Shown: one piece after another, positions 7,521-16,080 of the stretch
Layout: each line of letters starts with the position of its first letter
How positions within the stretch are numbered: position 1 is the first letter of the stretch
From: an uncultured Acetatifactor sp.
Lineage (GTDB): Bacteria; Bacillota; Clostridia; Lachnospirales; Lachnospiraceae
Direction: 5' to 3'
Assembly: GCA_910585665.1 (NCBI GenBank)
Contig: CAJUFI010000002.1
Span: 1-64,000 of the forward strand
DNA: 64,000 nucleotides
Position numbers and translations under genes: made by a program
Notes under the pieces: model-generated
What the model was told of the DNA's origin: nothing
The model's input: only the letters and a program-made list of their open reading frames with translations
Databases searched by the model: none

Positions 7521-8891
7521 TCACTCCGCGCCGGGATCTCGCTTCAGCACCCTCCGGAACACTACCGCGAAGCACACCATATGGACCGCGAAAGTCAGCG
7601 CCCAGCTGATCGGATAGGAATAATACAGACATTCCAATGTGCGGTAGCTGCGGAAGACGGTGTAGATCCATACCACCCGGAACAGGCAGGCTCCCGTCAA
7701 AGAGACCAGCATGGGCATGATGGCATATCCCATGCCCCGCAGCGCCCCCACCGCCACATCCATCATGCCGCACAGAAAATACGGTACGCAGATAATCTTC
7801 ATACGGAGGATGCCGTATTCTATGACCGCCGGATCCACCGTATACAGCTTGAGAAGCGTCCCGCCCAGCAGATACGCCACGTTCCCCATCAGCGCCCCTA
7901 CCGCCAGCACCATCAGCTCACAGAGCAGCAACACCTTTCCTATCCTCTTATACTTTCTGGCCCCATAGTTCTGCCCGCAGAAACTGATCGCCGCCTGATA
8001 GAAGGCGTTCATGGCCGTATACACGAAGCCTTCTATATTGCTTCCGGCTGTATTCCCCGCCATGGCAACGGATCTGAAGCTGTTCACGGAGGACTGGATC
8101 AACACGTTGGAGATGGAGAACAAGGCTCCCTGCATCCCGGCAGGTATGCCAATCTGAATCATCTTCAGCAGCTTGTCCGGCACGATCTTCATGCCCTCCA
8201 GCTCCAGCCGATAGTCGCTGTCCGTCCGGATAAGGCATCTCACCACCAGCGCGGCGGAAATGGCCTGGGAGATCACCGTGGCCGTGGCCACCCCCGCCAC
8301 CCCCATGCCGAACACGATCACGAATATCAGGTTCAGCACCACGTTGACCACGCCCGCTATCAGCAGATAATAAAGGGGCCGCTTCGTATCCCCCACGGCC
8401 CGCAGCACGGCGCTGCCGAAATTATATACCATCATGAACGGCATTCCGGCAAAATAGATTCGCATGTAAAGCACCGAGTGGCTGATCACGTCATCGGGCG
8501 TGCCCATCCACCCCAGCGCAGGCTTTGCCAGAAAGAAGCCAAGGAAAATCAGAATGACTCCTCCCGCCACCGCTGTGGCCACAGCCGTCTGGACCATCTC
8601 CGTCAGCTCGCTGGCCTGCTTCGCCCCGTAGAACCTGGCCACCAGCACGTTCGCGCCCACCGACAGACCGATGAAGAGATTCACCAGCAGATTCGTCAGG
8701 GAACTGGTGGAGCCCACCGCCGCCAGCGCTTCATTCCCGGCAAATCTCCCCACCACCACGATATCCGCCGCGTTAAAAAGAAGCTGCAGGATTCCCGACA
8801 GCATCAGCGGCACGTAAAATATCAGAATCTTGCCCAACAGAGGGCCATTGCACATGTCTATTTCGTATTTCTTTGACGATACCTTTTCCAT
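7521..8891 (-). CDS. MATE family efflux transporter
   Basis: 456 residues, about twelve membrane helices. The N-terminal pattern LLGKILIFYVPLMLSGILQL, then NAADIVVVGRFAGNEALAAV, is typical of multidrug and toxic compound extrusion proteins, as are the repeated small-residue helices such as GVVNVVLNLIFVIVFGMGVA. These inner-membrane antiporters export drugs or metabolites using a sodium or proton gradient. AGAGGTG precedes the start at 8891. No neighbouring regulator points to a substrate. Confidence 0.9.
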   Translation of the reverse strand: MEKVSSKKYEIDMCNGPLLGKILIFYVPLMLSGILQLLFNAADIVVVGRFAGNEALAAVGSTSSLTNLLVNLFIGLSVGANVLVARFYGAKQASELTEMVQTAVATAVAGGVILIFLGFFLAKPALGWMGTPDDVISHSVLYMRIYFAGMPFMMVYNFGSAVLRAVGDTKRPLYYLLIAGVVNVVLNLIFVIVFGMGVAGVATATVISQAISAALVVRCLIRTDSDYRLELEGMKIVPDKLLKMIQIGIPAGMQGALFSISNVLIQSSVNSFRSVAMAGNTAGSNIEGFVYTAMNAFYQAAISFCGQNYGARKYKRIGKVLLLCELMVLAVGALMGNVAYLLGGTLLKLYTVDPAVIEYGILRMKIICVPYFLCGMMDVAVGALRGMGYAIMPMLVSLTGACLFRVVWIYTVFRSYRTLECLYYSYPISWALTFAVHMVCFAVVFRRVLKRDPGAE

Positions 8892-8995
8892 ATAAATGCA
8901 CCTCTTCCTTAATCCGTTCCATTCTTTTCACTGCAGCCGGAACATTGGATTCCGCCATTTCCTACGTTGCCTTGAATCACAGGGGGGGCATTCCC

Positions 8996-9069
8996 CGCTG
9001 CTTGCAGCGCAACAAATTAATGACAAACGAAGTGAGTCTCGGGCTGATACCCCGCAGCTTGCTGCGGGG
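8996..9069. repeat. pair of related GC-rich hairpins in intergenic region
   Basis: CGCTGC-TT-GCAGCG at 8996-9009 and CCCCGCAGC-TT-GCTGCGGGG at 9050-9069 are two perfect stem-loops with the same TT loop, 40 bases apart, in the 290-base gap between the MATE gene and leuD. They look like a REP-type pair. No downstream T tract on either strand, so termination is not the obvious role. Confidence 0.5.
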
Positions 9070-9113
9070 AGTTTCATTTATGAACGGAATTTCGTATGTG
9101 GAAAATCGTATAC

Positions 9114-9156
9114 AGAAAAAGAGCTTCGCAGTCATGTCAACTGTAGTCCGCGAAGC
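9114..9156 (-). terminator. rho-independent terminator of leuCD
   Basis: GCTTCGC (9123-9129) pairs with GCGAAGC (9150-9156). On the minus strand the stem is followed by TCTTTTTC. It lies 25 bases beyond the leuD stop. Confidence 0.6.
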
Positions 9157-9180
9157 CCTGATGCCGCATCCGTGCATCTC

Positions 9181-9669
9181 TTACTGTTTGCTGTTGATAT
9201 AATTGATCAGTCCCTCGGAAGAGATGATCTTCTGCATGAACTCAGGGAACGCCTGCCCCTGGAAGCTCACGCCCTTCGTCACGTCCGTGATGACGCCGGA
9301 ATCGAAGTCGATCTCCACCTCATCCCCCGCATCGATGCCCTTGGCCGCCTCCGGGCACTCGATGATGGGCAGCCCGATATTGATGGCGTTCCGGTAGAAA
9401 ATCCTTGCGAAGGTCTCCGCAATGACGCAGCTGACGCCTGCCGCCTTGATGGCGATGGGCGCATGTTCCCTGGAGGAACCGCAGCCGAAATTCTTCTCCG
9501 CCACGATGATGTCGCCCTTCTTCACCCGCTTCATGAAGTCCCCGTCGATGTCCTCCATACAGTGGACAGCCAGTTCCGCGGGATCCGAGGTGTTCAGATA
9601 CCTGGCCGGAATGATGACGTCCGTGTCTACATTGTCTCCGTATTTAAAAACTGTTCCTTTTGCGTTCAT
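9181..9669 (-). CDS. leuD: 3-isopropylmalate dehydratase small subunit
   Basis: 162 residues from ATG 9669, preceded by TGGAGAT. Contains VFKYGDNVDTDVIIPARYLN, the swivel-domain motif KNFGCGSSREHAPIA, and the closing KGVSFQGQAFPEFMQKI. With LeuC it isomerises 2- to 3-isopropylmalate in leucine biosynthesis. The short length is that of the free-standing bacterial/archaeal type, and the sequence supports LeuD rather than homoaconitase in this amino-acid context. A 159-base spacer separates it from leuC and shows no terminator. The frame is open further upstream, but the extension is arginine/glycine-rich and not conserved-looking. Confidence 0.93.
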   Translation of the reverse strand: MNAKGTVFKYGDNVDTDVIIPARYLNTSDPAELAVHCMEDIDGDFMKRVKKGDIIVAEKNFGCGSSREHAPIAIKAAGVSCVIAETFARIFYRNAINIGLPIIECPEAAKGIDAGDEVEIDFDSGVITDVTKGVSFQGQAFPEFMQKIISSEGLINYINSKQ

Positions 9670-9828
9670 ATCTCCATTGGCCCCGGACAGCGCCTTTTCG
9701 CAGAAAGTCCATCCGCTGGCGCCCTGCCGGGGACGCTCCTTTCTATTGTTGTAGGAACTGCCGCAAGACAGCCCCCTATGCTCATGGTCACGCAATCCCC
9801 GCTCCATGCCCAGCCGGCGAACCTGCGC

Positions 9829-11097
9829 CTATCTCTCCTCCGGCGCGGAAATCACCCCCGCAACGGCGCTTTCGGCCGCCACCGCAGGGCTTGCCAGGTA
9901 GATTTCGGAGGAGACATGTCCCATACGGCCCACGAAATTCCGGTTGGTAGTGGACACGCACCGCTCTCCCTCGGCCAGAATCCCCATATATCCGCCCAGG
10001 CAGGGACCGCAGGTGGGCGTGCTGACGATGGCTCCCGCCTCGATGAAGGTCTTCAGGAGCCCCTCCTCCATGGCCTGCATGTAGATGGCCTGAGTAGCCG
10101 GAATCACGATGCAGCGCATCCCCTTTGCCACATGGCGTCCCTTCAGCACTTCCGCCGCAGTCCGCAGATCGTCCAGACGTCCGTTGGTACAGGAGCCGAT
10201 CACCACCTGGTCAATGGCGATGGCTTCCATCTGACGGATTTCATCGATGGTATGGGTATTCTCCGGCAGATGGGGGAACGCCACCGTAGGGCGCAGCGCG
10301 CTCAGGTCAATGGTATACTCCGCGTCATAGACGGCATCCGCGTCAGCCTGATAAATCGTGTACGGTTTATCGGAATGTTCCTTTATATAGTTCTCCGCCG
10401 CTTCGTCCACAGGGAAGATGCCGTTCTTTCCGCCAGCCTCGATCGCCATGTTGGCAATGGTGAACCGATCGTCCATGGACAGGTTCGCGATGCCGTCCCC
10501 CACGAACTCCATGGACTTGTACAGCGCGCCGTCCACGCCGATCATGCCGATGATATGTAAGATCACGTCCTTGCCGCTGACCCATTTCGCGGGCTTTCCC
10601 GTCAGGATGAACCGGATGGCCCCGGGCACCTTGAACCAGGCCTTGCCGGTAGCCATCCCGGCAGCCATATCCGTGCTTCCCACGCCTGTGGAGAACGCGC
10701 CCAGGGCTCCATAGGTGCAGGTATGGGAATCCGCGCCGATGATCACGTCTCCCGCCACGGTCAGCCCTTTCTCCGGCAGCAGGGCGTGCTCGATGCCCAT
10801 CTCTCCCACCTCAAAATAGTTCGTGATCTCGTTCCTACGGGCGAACTCCCGGACGCATTTGCAATGCTCCGCGGACTTGATGTCTTTATTCGGCACAAAA
10901 TGATCCGGCACAAGAGCTATCTTGTCCTTGTCGAACACGCCCTTTGCCCGGAACTTGTCCATCTCCTTGATTGCCACCGGGCTGGTGATGTCATTGCCCA
11001 GCACCAAATCCAGATTCGCTTCGATCAGCTGTCCCGCCTGTACCTGGTCAAGCCCTGCGGCAGCGGCCAGAATCTTTTGCGTCATTGTCATTCCCAT
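9829..11097 (-). CDS. leuC: 3-isopropylmalate dehydratase large subunit
   Basis: 422 residues from ATG 11097, with AGGAG eight bases upstream. Aconitase-fold signature residues are present: GADSHTCTYGALGAFSTGVG, and the Fe-S ligands in VIGSCTNGRLDDL and TPTCGPCLGGYMG. Catalyses the stereospecific water removal and addition of the leucine pathway with LeuD. Length and motif set fit the ~420-residue LeuC class of Clostridia. Transcribed from the promoter at 11137-11165. No leuA or leuB lies in the window, so leucine genes are split on this chromosome. Confidence 0.94.
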   Translation of the reverse strand: MGMTMTQKILAAAAGLDQVQAGQLIEANLDLVLGNDITSPVAIKEMDKFRAKGVFDKDKIALVPDHFVPNKDIKSAEHCKCVREFARRNEITNYFEVGEMGIEHALLPEKGLTVAGDVIIGADSHTCTYGALGAFSTGVGSTDMAAGMATGKAWFKVPGAIRFILTGKPAKWVSGKDVILHIIGMIGVDGALYKSMEFVGDGIANLSMDDRFTIANMAIEAGGKNGIFPVDEAAENYIKEHSDKPYTIYQADADAVYDAEYTIDLSALRPTVAFPHLPENTHTIDEIRQMEAIAIDQVVIGSCTNGRLDDLRTAAEVLKGRHVAKGMRCIVIPATQAIYMQAMEEGLLKTFIEAGAIVSTPTCGPCLGGYMGILAEGERCVSTTNRNFVGRMGHVSSEIYLASPAVAAESAVAGVISAPEER

Positions 11098-11136
11098 ATC
11101 CGTAACTCCTGCCTTTCTGTCAAATGTCTGCCTTTT

Positions 11137-11165
11137 ATCATAACACACTTACCGGCATTGTTCAA
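11137..11165 (-). promoter_or_regulatory. promoter of leuCD
   Basis: On the minus strand TTGAAC (11160-11165) and TATGAT (11137-11142) are 17 bases apart, pointing at leuC 40 bases away. No T-box or attenuator-like leader fits in the short space between promoter and start codon. Confidence 0.65.
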
Positions 11166-11283
11166 ACAAAATTTGCGCTTTCTGTTTATCGGTTTTGCAG
11201 ATATTGGTTGCAATTCCTGTCTTCCTGTGTTATGCTGGAACCACTTCCGTAAATCTGTTTACAATCCTCTGCTGGCATTCTTC

Positions 11284-11395
11284 TTAGGAATTGTCGGAAA
11301 ATAACCGCTACAATTTGTTTAGGAAAAAGCCCGGAAATACAATAAAAATTGCTGCAAACTTGGAGCGGCGATCAATTTATCAGGAGGGCGTTTCA
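11284..11395. repeat. 106-bp repeat, degenerate copy 3
   Basis: TTAGGAATTGTCGGAAAATA at 11284 matches the left end of the 106-bp repeat exactly. The following GTTTAGGAAAAAGCCCGGAA differs at two positions from the identical copies, and the right half has decayed so that only GAGCGG-like pairing with the left arm is left. It ends right at the ribosome site of the AAA-ATPase gene, so the old element may now serve as that gene's leader. Confidence 0.6.
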
Positions 11396-12976
11396 ATGGG
11401 AATATATTTGAATCCGGGAAATAGAGGATTCCAAAAAATCCTGCAGTCAGAATATGTTGATAAAACCGGTTTAATTGCATTGATCAATAAGACGATAGGT
11501 ACAATGGGAATGCTGACCTGCATCAGCAGGCCAAGGCGTTTTGGCAAGTCCTACGCTGCGAAGATGCTTTGCGCTTATTATGACTGTTCCTGTGATTCGC
11601 ATGCGCTCTTTGATGATAAAAAGATTGCCCAAAGTCCTGAATATCGGGAGCACTTGAACCAGTATCATATTATTGATATTGATGTCACAGGTTTTATTTC
11701 GCTGGCTAAGAGAAAAGGAGTTCCGCTTAAAGATGTGCCAAATTGGATTTCTGACGCAATCCAAGCTGAATTAAAGGAAATTTATCCTGAGTGTATCAGG
11801 GAGAAGCTTACAGACAGCCTGATACGCTGTGTAGACAGGACAGGCAGGAGCTTTATCTTTATCATTGATGAATGGGACGCGCTGATCCGGGAGGCGAAAG
11901 AGGATTCTGAGACTCAGCAACGTTATCTGAATCTTTTGAGGGAATGGTTCAAAAACAACAATTTTACGCCCCATGTCGTAGCGGCGGCTTATATGACGGG
12001 GATTCTGCCAATAAAAAAAGACGGCTCGCAATCGGTAATTTCTGATTTCAGGGAATATACCATACTGAATCCCGGCAGATTTGTGGAATTCACAGGTTTT
12101 ACGGAAAGCGAGGTCAGGCAACTGTGCACAAAATACGGAATGCCTTTCGAGGAAATCAGGCAATGGTATGATGGATATGATTTCCCTGGTTATGAATCCA
12201 TTTATAATCCCTATTCCGTGATGTGTGCGATAGAAGCTCATGAATGTTGTTCTTATTGGCAGAAGACTTCGGCGGCTGAATCGCTGATGACGTATATCAA
12301 CATGGATTTTGAAGGGCTCCAGGAAATCATTGCACGGCTGATTGCCGGTGAAGAAATTGAGGTAAGAACCAACAGGTTCTCTAATGATTTTGAGACATTC
12401 CGGAGCAGGGATGATGTGCTGACGCTGCTAATCCATCTGGGTTATCTTACCTGGAACAGGGAAGACAAAATTGCACATATCCCAAATGAAGAAGTGCGGA
12501 TGGAGTTTGAAGAGATTCTGGACGGGACAGGAAGAAGCCAGAAATGGATAACACTAATCGACCATTCCAGGAAGCTTTTGGAAGCTACGATTGCAGGAAA
12601 CGCGGCTGCAGTGGCCAAAGCCATAGAGAAGATACGGGACACGCAATATGCGCCTACTTTCTACAATGACGAACAGGCTCTGCGGTATGTAATCAAGTTT
12701 GCATATATAGCGGCGATTGACCAGTATCTGAAAGCTGAAGAGCTCCCCTCAGGGAAAGGGATTGCTGATGTGGTGTATCTGCCGAAACGGAAATCATCGC
12801 TTCCAGCTCTGGTCGTCGAGCTAAAATGGAATAAATCTTCTGAGGGGGCGATACGGCAAATTAAGGAAAGGAATTACCCTGCGGTATTGAAGGATTACGG
12901 CGGCGAGATTGTGATAGTCGGAATTAACTATGATCCAAAGAAGAAAGCACACAGCTGCGTGATTGAACGAATTTGA
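11396..12976 (+). CDS. AAA-ATPase / PD-(D/E)XK nuclease-fold protein
   Basis: 526 residues; ATG 11396 is preceded by AGGAGGGCG. N-terminal AAA-ATPase-like domain (PF09820 type): VDKTGLI, then Walker A variant SRPRRFGKS at 44-52 and Walker B FIFIIDEWDAL near 160. The C-terminus carries the nuclease-fold segment GIADVVYLPKRKSSLPALVV followed by ELKW, i.e. the D...ExK pattern of the PD-(D/E)XK superfamily (PF08011 type). Such proteins are multicopy in Lachnospiraceae and Bacteroidetes; no biochemical role is established. The only plus-strand gene between 2.1 and 33.8 kb, with a decayed palindromic repeat as leader. A 5' remnant of a close paralogue lies at 13119-13322. Confidence 0.88.
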   Translation: MGIYLNPGNRGFQKILQSEYVDKTGLIALINKTIGTMGMLTCISRPRRFGKSYAAKMLCAYYDCSCDSHALFDDKKIAQSPEYREHLNQYHIIDIDVTGFISLAKRKGVPLKDVPNWISDAIQAELKEIYPECIREKLTDSLIRCVDRTGRSFIFIIDEWDALIREAKEDSETQQRYLNLLREWFKNNNFTPHVVAAAYMTGILPIKKDGSQSVISDFREYTILNPGRFVEFTGFTESEVRQLCTKYGMPFEEIRQWYDGYDFPGYESIYNPYSVMCAIEAHECCSYWQKTSAAESLMTYINMDFEGLQEIIARLIAGEEIEVRTNRFSNDFETFRSRDDVLTLLIHLGYLTWNREDKIAHIPNEEVRMEFEEILDGTGRSQKWITLIDHSRKLLEATIAGNAAAVAKAIEKIRDTQYAPTFYNDEQALRYVIKFAYIAAIDQYLKAEELPSGKGIADVVYLPKRKSSLPALVVELKWNKSSEGAIRQIKERNYPAVLKDYGGEIVIVGINYDPKKKAHSCVIERI

Positions 12977-13039
12977 TGGTATTCCCGAGATGAAAGCGGC
13001 AATTAATGCGTTCACGAGTATAAAAAAGCGAAAAGGAAA

Positions 13040-13062
13040 CCAGGCCGTTAATCATGGCCTGG
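13040..13062. terminator. hairpin between AAA-ATPase gene and paralogue remnant
   Basis: CCAGGCC (13040-13046) pairs with GGCCTGG (13056-13062). The minus-strand side is followed by a T-rich stretch. It may end minus-strand transcription through the 13119-13322 remnant. Confidence 0.45.
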
Positions 13063-13118
13063 CTCTCCTGTGGCAATCTTCACTTCGGAACCTTATCCCC
13101 GCATATCATACATCTCTA

Positions 13119-13322
13119 TCAGACACTCATGCCTTTATAGTAGGCGCAGAGCATCTTGGCCGCGTAAGACTTTCCAAATCTTCTGGGGCGGCTCACGCAG
13201 GTCAGTTTCCTCATTGTCCCCAATGTATCGTTCATAAAAGAGATCAGTCCTGTCTTATCCACATAGAAATCTCTTCTGACCGCCTGAAACCCATCATTCC
13301 CCAGATTCAAATACTGCCCCAT
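13119..13322 (-). pseudogene. 5' remnant of an AAA-ATPase paralogue
   Basis: 67 codons reading MGQYLNLGNDGFQAVRRDFY, then VDKTGLISFMNDTLGTMRKL and SRPRRFGKSYAAKMLCAYY. This matches the first ~60 residues of the AAA-ATPase at 11396-12976 almost residue for residue, then stops at KGMSV. ATPase Walker B and nuclease-fold domains are missing. It is inverted relative to the intact copy, which lies just upstream, consistent with rearrangement between paralogues. It precedes manA and cannot be functional as an ATPase. Confidence 0.8.
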
Positions 13323-13348
13323 CCCCGGTTCCTTTCCGCAGCTTTCAC

Positions 13349-14302
13349 TTATTTCTCCACAGTAGACAAAATCAGGCTCATATTCCCCTGCGCTTCCACT
13401 TCCCCATACCCGCAGGGAAGGATGAAGTGGTCGCCCTTGCGGACTTCGTCCCCGTTCACGCGCCCCTCGCCCTCCAGCACGGAAGCCGCCAGGAAAGGAT
13501 AGCCCTGCCGGAATGTGGCCGTTCCGTCCACATCCAGCTTGAATACCGTATACTTCTCGCAGGTGTAGATCTGATTCAATTGGTTCTCAGGCAGGCTGCT
13601 GATGGACTTTACGCTGTCCTCCGCGGATTTCGCCGGAACCGTGATCACGTCCAGGCTCTTGTCGATGTGGAGCTGGCGGGGCTTTCCGTTCTGAAGGCGA
13701 CCGTAGTCATAGAGCCTGTAGGTGATGGCGCTGTTCTGCTGGGTCTCCAGGATCAGGGTGTCCGCCTTGATGGCATGCACCGTCCCCGGATCGATCTGGA
13801 TGAAGTCTCCCTTCCGGATAGGCACCTCCCGGATCAGCTCCTGCCATCTCCCCTGGGCCACCATGTCGTCCAGCTCGTCCTTCGTCTTCGCGTTGTGTCC
13901 GACTACGAGGGTGGCGTCTTCCTTGCAGTCCATGATGTACCAGCACTCCGTCTTGCCCAGGCTGCCGTTCTCGTTCTTCTGGGCATAAGCGTCGTCGGGA
14001 TGCACCTGGATGCTCAGGTCGTCCTGGGCATCGATGATCTTCGTCAGCAGCGGGTACCTGTCATAGGGCAGGTTCCCGAAAAGCTCCGGATGCTCCGCCC
14101 ACATCTGCGACAGGGTCTTTCCCTGATAGCTGCCCTTGCGGATCATCCCGTCCCCCTCCGGGTGAGCAGAGATTCCCCAGCATTCGCCCAGGTCATCGCC
14201 CTCCACGGCATAGCCGAACTCCTCCCGCAGCTTCTTCCCTCCCCAGATATTATGTGTGCACACAGGTTCCAGAAAGAGGAGCTCTTTTCCTTTATCTTCC
14301 AT
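13349..14302 (-). CDS. manA: mannose-6-phosphate isomerase, class I
   Basis: 317 residues. Opens with LLFLEPVCTHNIWGGKKLRE. Zinc-site motifs are present: IQVHPDDAYA and the later glutamate/histidine in FIQIDPGTVHAIKADTLILE; C-terminal cupin end. Interconverts mannose-6-phosphate and fructose-6-phosphate, feeding mannose into glycolysis or GDP-sugar synthesis. It sits 67 bases downstream of the ROK kinase gene and is probably co-transcribed, making a kinase plus isomerase unit for fructose/mannose. Length fits the short Firmicutes class. Confidence 0.93.
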   Translation of the reverse strand: MEDKGKELLFLEPVCTHNIWGGKKLREEFGYAVEGDDLGECWGISAHPEGDGMIRKGSYQGKTLSQMWAEHPELFGNLPYDRYPLLTKIIDAQDDLSIQVHPDDAYAQKNENGSLGKTECWYIMDCKEDATLVVGHNAKTKDELDDMVAQGRWQELIREVPIRKGDFIQIDPGTVHAIKADTLILETQQNSAITYRLYDYGRLQNGKPRQLHIDKSLDVITVPAKSAEDSVKSISSLPENQLNQIYTCEKYTVFKLDVDGTATFRQGYPFLAASVLEGEGRVNGDEVRKGDHFILPCGYGEVEAQGNMSLILSTVEK

Positions 14303-14369
14303 TTCGCAAACCGTCTCCTTCCTTTATTTTTGTCAAAAATTGGCCAAAAACGAAATTCCATATACGCGC

Positions 14370-15245
14370 CTACGTGAGAGCGTCTATCCCCAGTTTGATG
14401 GCTCCCATGATGCCGGGATCCTCCCCAAGGGCAGGCGGCACGATATAGTCCGCAATCTTGTCTGTAGTGATCGTCTCATGGGCCACATATCCGTTCAGCA
14501 GGCGCTGCACTTCCTTCCTGACCATCCCGAACAGCTGCTCCTGGTGCATGACCCCGCCCCAGAGGATGACCTTCTGAGGGGAATATGCCAGGATATAATT
14601 CGTCACGGCCTGGGCGATATAGTAAGCCTCCAGCTCCCATACCTCGTCCCTGCCCGCCAGCTCTATTCCCTTCTTGCCCCAGCGCGCTTCGATGGCCGGG
14701 CCGGAAGCCAGTCCCTCCACGCAGTTTTCATGGAAGGGACATTTCCCTTTGTAGGTATCCTTCGGGTGCTTTGCCAGCAGCATATGTCCTCCCTCCGGAT
14801 GGATCAGCCCGTGCAGCAATCCGCCGTTGGCATATACGCCCACGCCCACGCCCGTGCCGATGGTGATATAGATAGCGCTGTCCATTCCCTTCGCCGCGCC
14901 CCAGGTCACCTCTCCCAGCACCGCGCCGTTCACGTCCGTATCAAAGCCCACCGGCACGCCCAGGGCCTCCTTGAACGCACCTACGATATCGCAGTTCTCC
15001 CAGCCCGCCTTGGGTGTCTTCGTGATGTAGCCATAGGTGGCGGACTTCTTATCCAGGTCAAGGGGGCCGAAGCATCCGATGCCCAGCGCTTTGATGTCCC
15101 AGTTCTTATAGTAGCCTATGATGTCCTCAAACGTTTCCTTAGGCTGTCTGGTAGGGAAAGAGACCCTGTCCTTCACAACCCCATTCTCATCACCGACCGC
15201 ACATACCATTTTCGTGCCGCCGGCCTCGATTCCTCCAATCAACAT
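14370..15245 (-). CDS. ROK-family fructokinase/hexokinase
   Basis: 291 residues from ATG 15245, preceded by AAGGAGGAG. N-terminal phosphate loop MLIGGIEAGGTKMVCAVGDE; the ROK core FDTDVNGAVLGE and AIYITIGTGVGVGV; then the zinc-binding region with H-x-E-x-GH and KCPFHENCVEGLASGPAIEA, the arrangement of ScrK/GmuE-type ROK fructokinases rather than of NagC repressors (no HTH). Phosphorylates fructose or a related hexose with ATP. Adjacent manA supports a fructose/mannose role. The ORF can be extended upstream 12 codons, but the internal ATG has the better ribosome site. Confidence 0.88.
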   Translation of the reverse strand: MLIGGIEAGGTKMVCAVGDENGVVKDRVSFPTRQPKETFEDIIGYYKNWDIKALGIGCFGPLDLDKKSATYGYITKTPKAGWENCDIVGAFKEALGVPVGFDTDVNGAVLGEVTWGAAKGMDSAIYITIGTGVGVGVYANGGLLHGLIHPEGGHMLLAKHPKDTYKGKCPFHENCVEGLASGPAIEARWGKKGIELAGRDEVWELEAYYIAQAVTNYILAYSPQKVILWGGVMHQEQLFGMVRKEVQRLLNGYVAHETITTDKIADYIVPPALGEDPGIMGAIKLGIDALT

Positions 15246-15515
15246 ATCTGCTCCTCCTTGACAAAATAATATTCTCCGCACGGCGCAGCCAAAGAACGGG
15301 TTGTCCTTCCCGCACCGCCGTAATTAAATCCTATTATACACTAAACGGGCGGCAAATGGTAGTCCCCAGTTCTTTTTTTCTTGCCGGACTTCCGATTTCG
15401 CGCAATAGTTCAGACGCCCCCGCGGAGCCAAAGTCCCATCGCCATGGGATTTCATGTACTCTGCATAGCGCCGGGGAACCGACTGGCGAGGGGTACGGCC
15501 CTCGGAAAAGCAGAT

Positions 15516-15737
15516 TTCAGGCGTGAGCCACCGGATACGGACAGCGATGTGGTGCGCTGCGCCCTGTTGCCCGACTACTATGTGCGAACCGGGGCGGAGA
15601 CACTGAAGGACGTCCCTCAGATCAAAGCCGAGATGACGCGCATCTGGGCCGACTTCGACTTTGTGTGCTCCGGCCCCACCTGGGAGCAGGTGCCCGAACG
15701 GATGGAGGGGTATAAAAAGCTGGATCCGCTGGCGTAG
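15516..15737 (+). pseudogene. 3' gene fragment of unknown family
   Basis: Plus-strand coding-like stretch ending in ADFDFVCSGPTWEQVPERME and GYKKLDPLA. Its C-terminal ~70 residues read like a real protein end, but the upstream part of the open frame is low quality and has no ribosome site, so this is probably a truncated gene. I do not recognise the family. It lies between the ROK kinase and the gene-turnover zone that begins at 15.7 kb. Confidence 0.4.
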
Positions 15738-15774
15738 ACCGGCGGGGATCGGGTCTAAAATTTCACAGCACATA

Positions 15775-15812
15775 AAAACGGCAGAGCATCCGCTTGGACA
15801 CTCTGCCGTTTT
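15775..15812. terminator. bidirectional terminator, GGCAGAG hairpin copy A
   Basis: AAAACGGCAGAG (15775-15786) pairs with CTCTGCCGTTTT (15801-15812): a 12-bp perfect stem with T runs on both strands. The same GGCAGAG-n-CTCTGCC arrangement, including the GACACTCTG side, recurs at 18899-18926, and a variant occurs at 34397-34428. Confidence 0.8.
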
Positions 15813-15956
15813 ACTATAAAACGAAAATTTATTTTCGAAAATCAGTCATTGATAGAAAGGCCCGTAAACCTCACATTACTCGATGGCAGTTCTGCTTGAA
15901 GAAGCCTTTTTCATGAGTTCAATCTAGCCATACTTGCCAAGAATCCGGCGAGTCAG

Positions 15957-16000
15957 CCAATCAGGCACTTCTTGCCCTGGAACCCGAAGCCGTATTTCCC
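15957..16000 (-). repeat. 3' remnant of AAA-ATPase gene; 43-bp direct repeat, left copy
   Basis: 43 bases at 15957-15999 are identical to 17034-17076, the last codons of the AAA-ATPase gene at 17030-18781 (ending YGFGFQGKKCLIG). The two copies are direct repeats about 1.08 kb apart with the Rpn gene between them. Flanking bases of the left copy diverge at once, so only the gene's tail was duplicated or left behind. Confidence 0.75.
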
Positions 16001-16080
16001 GAACGCCATTTGGAGCCTGTTGATGGCATCAGGGTATCTGAAAGCGGTAAGACGCTCCACTTTTTAATCAGCCTTACTAT

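Noticed and set aside
7296..8876. 526-codon plus-strand open frame
   Set aside because: Antisense shadow of the MATE gene; His/Arg/Gln-rich with no motif or ribosome site. The same applies to the long plus-strand frames over leuCD, ilvB and metH.
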